Of a stretch of 64,000 bases of DNA, positions 58,508 through 64,000 are shown piece by piece (the stretch's first letter is position 1; each line of letters opens with the position of its first letter). Position numbers and translations under genes: made by a program. The stretch spans positions 945,501 to 1,009,500 of the forward strand of contig NZ_AP014946.1 of the NCBI RefSeq assembly GCF_002355335.1. The letters run 5' to 3'. The notes under the pieces are model-generated. The model was not told the DNA's origin. It did not search any database and saw only the letters and a program-made list of their open reading frames with translations. This stretch comes from Variibacter gotjawalensis (GTDB taxonomy: Bacteria > Pseudomonadota > Alphaproteobacteria > Rhizobiales > Xanthobacteraceae).

Positions 58508-59161
58508 ATGGCTTACCGGCAGACCGAACGCGTGCGACAGCGCCTGGCGGCGCGGCATAAGTCTTTGATCGATGCGGCCCGCGCCATCGCGGCCGAGCAG
58601 GGGATGGACGCGGTCCAGATCGTGCCGGTTGCCGACAGGGCCGAGATCGCGGCGGGCACTGTCTATCGCTATTTCGCCTCCAAGAGTGCGCTGGTCGAAG
58701 CGCTCGTCGCCGATGTTGCCGACAGCGAACTCGCCGCTATGCGTAACGCCGCCGACGCGGCGCCGGGGCCGCTGTCCGCGCTTGCGGCCGCGATCGTGAC
58801 CTTCGCGGCGCGTGCTGTACGCCACCGCCGCCTCGCCTGGGCCGTGCTCTCGGAGCCGGTCGACGCCGAGATCGATCGGGCACGGCAAGCGTTCCGCAAA
58901 GAGTTGGTGGCCGAATTCGAGAAACGCATCGTCGCGGCGCGCGCGAGCGGGCATCTCGCCGACACCGACCCGGCTCTGGCCGCGCCGGCACTCACGGGTG
59001 CGTTGCTGGAAGGCCTTGTCGGGCCGCTCGCGCCGACCGCGAGCGAAAAGGACGCGGTGCGCGTGCTGGCGCTATTTGGCCTCCGCGGTGTCGGCATTGT
59101 CGATGCGCGTGCGCGTGGCCTTGTCGTGCAGTCCGTGATGCCGGCCGCGGAAGCGAGCTAA
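58508..59161 (+). CDS. TetR-family transcriptional regulator
   Basis: 217 residues. N-terminal HTH: AEQGMDAVQIVPVADRAEIA and AGTVYRYFASKSALVEALVA, a clear TetR recognition helix (TVYRYFASK). C-terminal ligand domain is Ala/Leu-rich. It lies 76 bp after the ThDP gene in the same direction and may control it. Convergent with the cytochrome c gene. Confidence 0.93.
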   Translation: MAYRQTERVRQRLAARHKSLIDAARAIAAEQGMDAVQIVPVADRAEIAAGTVYRYFASKSALVEALVADVADSELAAMRNAADAAPGPLSALAAAIVTFAARAVRHRRLAWAVLSEPVDAEIDRARQAFRKELVAEFEKRIVAARASGHLADTDPALAAPALTGALLEGLVGPLAPTASEKDAVRVLALFGLRGVGIVDARARGLVVQSVMPAAEAS

Positions 59162-59164
59162 CAG

Positions 59165-59554
59165 CTACTTCTTCTTACCCTCGGCGTCGAACTGCGCCAT
59201 GTAGGCCCAGAGGTCAGTCGCCTCTTTTTCGTTCTTGATGCCCGGGAAAATCATCTTGGTGTTCGGAATACGGGCGCGCGGATCGCGGATGTATTCCTTG
59301 AAGCTCGCTTCATCCCACGTGATGCCGGAATTCTTATTGGCGTCCGAGTAGTTGTAGCCTTCGATGGTGCCGGACTTGCGGCCCACGAGGCCGTTGAGCA
59401 CCGGGCCTACCTTGTTCTTCGCGCCTTCGCCGACCGCGTGACACGGCAGGCACTTTTTGAACGAGTTCTCGCCGGCCGAAAGATCTTGCGCACTTGCGGG
59501 GGCTGCCGCGAATGCGGCGATGCTTGAAATGATGACGGCGGCCAGCTTGTGCAT
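59165..59554 (-). CDS. class I cytochrome c
   Basis: 129 residues from ATG 59554, with AAGGAG well placed; an ATG seven codons upstream is less likely. Signal peptide (HKLAAVIISSIAAFAAAPAS, cut after AQ), haem site CLPCH in FKKCLPCHAVGEG and Met ligand in NTKMIFPGI. A soluble c2/c-type electron carrier of the periplasm. Divergent from glcD. Confidence 0.95.
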   Translation of the reverse strand: MHKLAAVIISSIAAFAAAPASAQDLSAGENSFKKCLPCHAVGEGAKNKVGPVLNGLVGRKSGTIEGYNYSDANKNSGITWDEASFKEYIRDPRARIPNTKMIFPGIKNEKEATDLWAYMAQFDAEGKKK

Positions 59555-59738
59555 TTCCAGCTCCTTGATGTGCATGCCGCATCCGGCATGTTCTTCCTTA
59601 TACGCTCTGCAAATCTGCCTAGAATGACAATCCTGTCAACGCCATGAGCCCCAATTTCGTTTCACTATAGAGTGCGCGCGGGCTCGCTAAGCTGGTCTGT
59701 TTCGCCTATTGTGACGAAAAGAAGAGGTCACGCCCCGT

Positions 59739-61229
59739 ATGTCCGTCGCAATGCCCGCACCGCTCGCCGAAGTCTTGTCGCGCCGCGACGAGATCGTAGC
59801 GGCGTTGCGTGCGATCGTTCCGGGCGAGGGTGTCATCTCGCACGAACGAGAAATGAAGCCGTTCGAGTCGGATGGGCTCAATGCCTACAAGCAGACGCCA
59901 ATGGTGGTGGTTCTGCCGGATACGACCGAGCAAGTCTCCGAAGTTTTAAAATATTGCCACGAGCACGGCATCCGCGTCGTGCCGCGCGGCGCCGGGACAG
60001 GCCTCTCGGGCGGCGCATTGCCTCTCGAAGACGGCGTGCTGCTCGGCCTTGGCAAATTCAATCGCGTGCGTGAGATCGATTACGCAAACCGCGTCGCGGT
60101 GGTCGAGCCCGGTGTCACCAATCTTGCCATTACGCGCGCGGTCGAAGGCGAAGGCTTTTACTACGCGCCGGACCCCTCGTCGCAGATCGCCTGCACGATC
60201 GGTGGCAATATCGCGGAAAATTCCGGCGGAGTTCACTGCCTCAAATACGGCCTGACGACGAACAATGTCCTCGGCCTCGAAATGGTGCTCATCACCGGCG
60301 AAGTGATCCGCATCGGCGGCAAGCATCTCGACGCTGGCGGTTACGATCTGCTCGGCGTCATGACGGGTTCGGAGGGTTTGCTCGGTGTCGTTACGGAAGT
60401 CACCGTGCGCATTCTGCGTAAGCCCGAGACGGCGCGCGCCGTGCTGGTCGGCTTCGCGACGTCAGAAGACGGCGGCGAATGCGTCGCGAAGATTATTGGC
60501 GCCGGAATCATTCCGGGCGGCATGGAGATGATGGATCGCCCCGCGATCCACGCGGCCGAAGACTTCCTGCATTGCGGCTATCCGCTCGATGTCGAAGCCG
60601 TGCTGATCGTCGAACTCGATGGCCCTGCTGCTGAAGTCGATCACCTGCTCGAACGCGTCGCCGCGATCGCGAAGGAATGCAACGCCGTCACGCTGAAGGT
60701 GTCGACGTCGGAAGAAGAGCGCCTCTTGTTCTGGGCCGGACGCAAAGCGGCGTTCCCGGCTGTCGGCCGCATCTCGCCGGACTACATGTGCATGGACGGC
60801 ACGATCCCGCGCAAAGCTTTGCCGTTCGTCCTCGCGCGTATGCGCGAAATGCAGGACAAGCACGGTCTCCGCGTCGCCAACGTCTTCCATGCGGGTGACG
60901 GCAATCTGCATCCGCTGATTTTATTCGATGCGAACAAAGGCGAACTCGAACAGGCCGAAGCTTTCGGCAACGATATCCTGCGCCTCTGCGTCGAGGTCGG
61001 TGGCGTCCTGACCGGCGAACACGGCGTCGGCGTCGAGAAGCGCGATCTGATGCCCGCAATGTTCAACGAGGTCGATCTCGAACATCAGCAGCGGCTCAAA
61101 TGCGCGTTCGATGCGAAGGGTCTGCTCAATCCCGGCAAGGTGTTTCCGCAGTTGCACCGCTGCGCCGAACTCGGCCGCATGCATGTGAGCCGCGGTCAGG
61201 TGCCGTTCCCGGACATCCCGCGGTTTTGA
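59739..61229 (+). CDS. glcD: glycolate oxidase subunit GlcD (FAD-linked)
   Basis: 496 residues. FAD-binding type 4 domain: PRGAGTGLSGGALPLEDGVL, IACTIGGNIAENSGGVHCLK and YDLLGVMTGSEGLLGVVTE; the C-terminal cap has VFHAGDGNLHPLILFD and TGEHGVGVEKRDLM. Oxidises glycolate, or D-lactate, to the keto acid, with GlcE and GlcF passing electrons to the membrane. Upstream of glcE across a family C repeat. Confidence 0.95.
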   Translation: MSVAMPAPLAEVLSRRDEIVAALRAIVPGEGVISHEREMKPFESDGLNAYKQTPMVVVLPDTTEQVSEVLKYCHEHGIRVVPRGAGTGLSGGALPLEDGVLLGLGKFNRVREIDYANRVAVVEPGVTNLAITRAVEGEGFYYAPDPSSQIACTIGGNIAENSGGVHCLKYGLTTNNVLGLEMVLITGEVIRIGGKHLDAGGYDLLGVMTGSEGLLGVVTEVTVRILRKPETARAVLVGFATSEDGGECVAKIIGAGIIPGGMEMMDRPAIHAAEDFLHCGYPLDVEAVLIVELDGPAAEVDHLLERVAAIAKECNAVTLKVSTSEEERLLFWAGRKAAFPAVGRISPDYMCMDGTIPRKALPFVLARMREMQDKHGLRVANVFHAGDGNLHPLILFDANKGELEQAEAFGNDILRLCVEVGGVLTGEHGVGVEKRDLMPAMFNEVDLEHQQRLKCAFDAKGLLNPGKVFPQLHRCAELGRMHVSRGQVPFPDIPRF

Positions 61230-61246
61230 TGATGCGGTGCTCCAAT

Positions 61247-61370
61247 CTCCGCTCATACCCGCGAAAGCGGGTATCCAGCCCGCGCCCGGAAGGGCGCACA
61301 AAGTGTGGGGCTTTCTTTTGCATGCTACCGCATGCTTGCTGGACGCCCGCTTTCGCGGGGGTGAGCGGAG
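61247..61370. repeat. intergenic inverted repeat, family C, second copy
   Basis: A 124-bp element inside the glc operon: CTCCGCTCATACCCGCGAAA at the left, TTCGCGGGGGTGAGCGGAG at the right, with inner hairpins CCCGCGAAAGCGGG and CCCGCTTTCGCGGG. Matches the copy at 42453-42580 in outline. Confidence 0.87.
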
Positions 61371-61410
61371 TTTGTGGTGCGGGTCGAAGCTTTTGCCGAG
61401 CGACATTGCA

Positions 61411-62631
61411 ATGACCTCGACACTCAAACCGCGTGACGCCAACGACGTGCAGGTCATCGTCCGCGATGCCGTGGCGGGCGCGCAGACACTTGAAATCATC
61501 GGGCAGGGCTCGAAGCGCACGGTCGGCCGTCCCGCGCAGTGGGATTTGACACTCGATCTCTCGACGCTATCCGGCGTCACGATGTACGAACCGGCCGAGC
61601 TGGTGCTGTCCGCGCAGGCCGCAACGCCGATTGCCGAGATCGAGCGCCTCGTCGCCGAATCTCATCAGGAACTTGCTTTCGAGCCGATGGATCTCGGCCC
61701 GGTGCTCGGGCTTCCAGCCGGCGCCGGAACGATCGGCGGCGTCATCGCGGCGAATTTGTCCGGCCCGCGCCGCATCAAGGCGGGCGCTGCGCGCGATCAC
61801 TTCCTCGGCTTTACGGCAGTGTCCGGCCGCGCCGAGACATTCAAATCCGGCGGACGCGTCGTGAAGAACGTCACGGGTTACGACCTGTCGAAGCTGATGG
61901 CGGGATCGTGGGGCACGCTCGCCGTGATGACCGACGTCACCGTGAAAGTGTTGCCGCGCGCCGAGACGGAAGCAACGATCGTGGTTCTCGGTCTTGATGA
62001 CGTCGCCGCCGTGCGCCTGCTGAACATCGCGATGGGATCGGCCGGCGAAGTCTCCGCCGCCGCTTTCGTGCCCGCCGGCGTTGCCGACCGGCTCTCGATT
62101 GCTGTCGCGGCTGGGCGCTCCGTCACGGCACTGCGGCTCGAAGGCGTGCCGCCGTCGATTGCACATCGCCGTGCGATCGTCGAGACTCTGCTCGGCGCAA
62201 TGGCGGCGCTGGTGCTGACTGAGCAGGAATCGCGCGACTTTTGGCGTGGCATACGCGATGCGCTTCCCTTCGCGGCGCAGCCTGGCACGCAGCGCGCGCT
62301 GTGGCGCATCTCAGTGCCGCCGATGAGCGGCCCCGATCTCGCGCACCGCATTCGTGCCGCCGCTCCGAAATCGGAGTTTTTGTTCGACTGGGCGGGTGGT
62401 CTGGTCTGGGCCGAGATCGATGCAGCGGCAGCGGGTGCGAGCATCGTCCACCGCGCGGTCGCGGCAGTCGGCGGCCACGCGACGCTGATCCGCGCGCCGG
62501 CCTCCGTCCGCGCCGCAGTCGACGTCTTCGATCCGCAGAATGCCGGCGTCGCGTTGCTCAGCAAGCGCATCAAAGAGAACTTCGACCCAAAGGGCGTGCT
62601 CGGGCCGGGCCGCATGTATGCGGGGGTTTAA
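61411..62631 (+). CDS. glcE: glycolate oxidase subunit GlcE
   Basis: 406 residues from ATG 61411 (MTSTLKPRDANDVQVIVRDA); a longer frame into the repeat is rejected. FAD-binding type 4 domain: LEIIGQGSKRTVGRPAQWDL, LPAGAGTIGGVIAANLSGP and VVKNVTGYDLSKLMAGSWGT. It forms the GlcDEF complex with its neighbours; some GlcE proteins lose FAD binding, but the P-loop here looks complete. glcF starts 3 bp after the stop. Confidence 0.93.
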   Translation: MTSTLKPRDANDVQVIVRDAVAGAQTLEIIGQGSKRTVGRPAQWDLTLDLSTLSGVTMYEPAELVLSAQAATPIAEIERLVAESHQELAFEPMDLGPVLGLPAGAGTIGGVIAANLSGPRRIKAGAARDHFLGFTAVSGRAETFKSGGRVVKNVTGYDLSKLMAGSWGTLAVMTDVTVKVLPRAETEATIVVLGLDDVAAVRLLNIAMGSAGEVSAAAFVPAGVADRLSIAVAAGRSVTALRLEGVPPSIAHRRAIVETLLGAMAALVLTEQESRDFWRGIRDALPFAAQPGTQRALWRISVPPMSGPDLAHRIRAAAPKSEFLFDWAGGLVWAEIDAAAAGASIVHRAVAAVGGHATLIRAPASVRAAVDVFDPQNAGVALLSKRIKENFDPKGVLGPGRMYAGV

Positions 62632-62634
62632 GCC

Positions 62635-64000
62635 ATGCAAACGCACTTCTCCCTCGCGCAACTTGCCGATCCGAATGTCGCGGAGGCCGACAAGATCCTG
62701 CGCGCTTGCGTGCATTGCGGGTTCTGCACCGCGACATGCCCGACCTACGTGCTGCTCGGCGACGAACTCGATTCACCGCGCGGACGCATCTACCTCATCA
62801 AGGACATGCTCGAGAACGGCCGCCCGGCCGGCGACGAAGAGGTCAAGCACATCGACCGCTGCCTCTCGTGCCTCGCCTGCATGACGACGTGTCCGTCCGG
62901 CGTGCATTACATGCACCTGGTCGACCATGCCCGCGCGCATATCGAAGAGACCTACAAGCGCCCATGGCGCGACCGCATCGTGCGCGACATGCTGGCGATG
63001 ACGCTGCCGTATCGTGGGCGCTTCCGCGCCATGGTGGCGCTCGGGTGGCTCGCGGGGCGCGGTTTCAAGCTCGCGTCGCTGATCCCATGGCGCCATCGCG
63101 TGAAGACCGCGATCGCTCGCAAAGTGGTGCCTACGGCGCTCGGCTGGTCGGGTCTCTTCCAGCGCATGGTCGCGATGGTCGGTCTTTCGCCCGACGTCTT
63201 GCCGAACCGCTCGCCTTACGAAGGCCCGGCGACTTTTGCGCCTGAAGGCGAGAAGCGTGCGCGCGTCGCCGTCATGATGGGGTGCGCCAACGAAGTGCTG
63301 GCGCCGCAGATCAATGCGGCTGCGATCCGGCTGCTCGTACGCAACGGCGTTGAGGTCGTGTTGGCCGAAGGCGAGGGATGTTGCGGTGCGCTCGTCCATC
63401 ACATGGGGCGCGAAGCGCAATCGCACGCGCAGGCTAAGCAGAATATCGACGCTTGGACGCGCGAGATCGAGCGCGGCGGCCTCGATGCGATCCTCATCAC
63501 GGCGTCCGGCTGCGGCACGACGGTCAAAGATTATGGCTACATGTTCCGCAATGATGCCGCATATGCGGAGAAAGCCGCGCGCGTCGCTAAGCTTACAAAA
63601 GATATTTCGGAATATCTCGTCGCGCTGAAGATCGAACCGGCCACACCGGCGAGCGACATCGTCGTCGCGTATCACGCGGCTTGTTCGCTGCAGCACGGGC
63701 AGCGCGTTCTGACGCCGCCGAAGCAGTTGCTCAAAGACGCCGGCTTCACCGTGCGTGAAGCTGCGGAATCGCATCTTTGTTGCGGTTCGGCGGGCACTTA
63801 CAACATGCTGCAGCCGGAGATTTCGCGCGTGTTGCGTGACCGCAAAGTGGCGAACATCGAGCGCACATCGCCCGACATCATCGCGACCGGAAACATCGGT
63901 TGCATGTTTCAAATTGCACAAGGCACAGACGTTCCGATCGTGCACACGGTCGAACTTCTCGACTGGGCTAACGGCGGTCCGACGCCCGACGCTTTGATAA
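62635..64000 (+). CDS. glcF: glycolate oxidase iron-sulfur subunit GlcF (3' end outside window)
   Basis: 455 residues visible; the frame stays open to the last base, so the stop is just outside. Two [4Fe-4S] ferredoxin motifs CVHCGFCTATCP and CLSCLACMTTCP at the N-terminus, then two CCG domains (GCCGALVHHMG and CCGSAGTYNML). Transfers electrons from GlcD/GlcE to quinone at the membrane. Longer than E. coli GlcF, with an Arg-rich middle section (RPWRDRIVRDMLAMTLPYRG). Confidence 0.94.
   Translation, partial: MQTHFSLAQLADPNVAEADKILRACVHCGFCTATCPTYVLLGDELDSPRGRIYLIKDMLENGRPAGDEEVKHIDRCLSCLACMTTCPSGVHYMHLVDHARAHIEETYKRPWRDRIVRDMLAMTLPYRGRFRAMVALGWLAGRGFKLASLIPWRHRVKTAIARKVVPTALGWSGLFQRMVAMVGLSPDVLPNRSPYEGPATFAPEGEKRARVAVMMGCANEVLAPQINAAAIRLLVRNGVEVVLAEGEGCCGALVHHMGREAQSHAQAKQNIDAWTREIERGGLDAILITASGCGTTVKDYGYMFRNDAAYAEKAARVAKLTKDISEYLVALKIEPATPASDIVVAYHAACSLQHGQRVLTPPKQLLKDAGFTVREAAESHLCCGSAGTYNMLQPEISRVLRDRKVANIERTSPDIIATGNIGCMFQIAQGTDVPIVHTVELLDWANGGPTPDALI

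Overview
The window is an almost continuously coding piece of a GC-rich alphaproteobacterial chromosome. Content and gene style point to Hyphomicrobiales (Bradyrhizobium/Xanthobacteraceae/Pseudolabrys-like). The reasons are the alphaproteobacterial forms of rplU-rpmA, carA/yqeY, gshA, lepA, pyrD and a MutL with an endonuclease motif, TTT/Bug-type and branched-chain-type solute-binding proteins, a CtrA-type box, and several families of palindromic intergenic repeats typical of that order. The genus is an inference. No rRNA, tRNA, CRISPR array, transposase or integrase was recognised.

Layout: 0-6.4 kb holds the end of a histone-deacetylase-like gene, xseB, a SbmA/BacA-like ABC exporter, tlyA and an RNA (uracil-C5) methyltransferase, and a degenerate SDR. 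6.4-11.4 kb has a J-domain protein, a three-dehydrogenase catabolic cluster (2-hydroxyacid dehydrogenase, a HisD/HpsN-like enzyme, an SDR) and an RTX protein. 11.4-17.2 kb has a solute-binding protein, rplU-rpmA, two GNATs and a methionyl-tRNA synthetase preceded by what looks like a complete leader-peptide attenuator. 17.3-21.0 kb has a CHASE3 histidine kinase translationally coupled to a periplasmic binding protein, facing carA. 21.1-27.7 kb has ynfA, yqeY, a TIR-transmembrane-helical-repeat protein, a glyoxalase-fold protein, a Bug protein, hlyU, a YciA thioesterase, small proteins and a lytic transglycosylase with an upstream CtrA box. 27.7-36.4 kb has mutL, an S24 regulator, pyrD, an EamA transporter, a class II amidotransferase, an RraA-like aldolase and lepA. 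36.4-37.9 kb is a visibly AT-richer island with a divergent XRE-ImmA / YegP unit and nested palindromic operators. 38-47.7 kb has an SDR, secreted proteins, a CaiB CoA-transferase with a crotonase-fold partner, a BAX-inhibitor-1 protein and the YbbA/YbbP/TesA-like trio. 47.8-56.6 kb has thpR, phhB, a BrnTA module, gshA, a LysE-family exporter, chrA, a minimal zinc peptidase, an LLM flavin oxidoreductase, a Phd/ParE module and a NIPSNAP protein. 56.7-64 kb has a ThDP enzyme with a TetR regulator, a cytochrome c and the glycolate oxidase genes glcD-glcE-glcF, the last running off the window.

Most promising for follow-up: (1) the metG attenuator, with a 25-codon leader containing Met-Pro-Met-Pro, an antiterminator and a terminator with geometry that fits ribosome-stalling control; (2) the TIR-membrane-helical protein; (3) the XRE/ImmA/YegP island; (4) two enzymes (an SDR and a crotonase) that have lost their usual catalytic residues; (5) the paired-arm palindromic repeats, one of which occurs here as a single arm.
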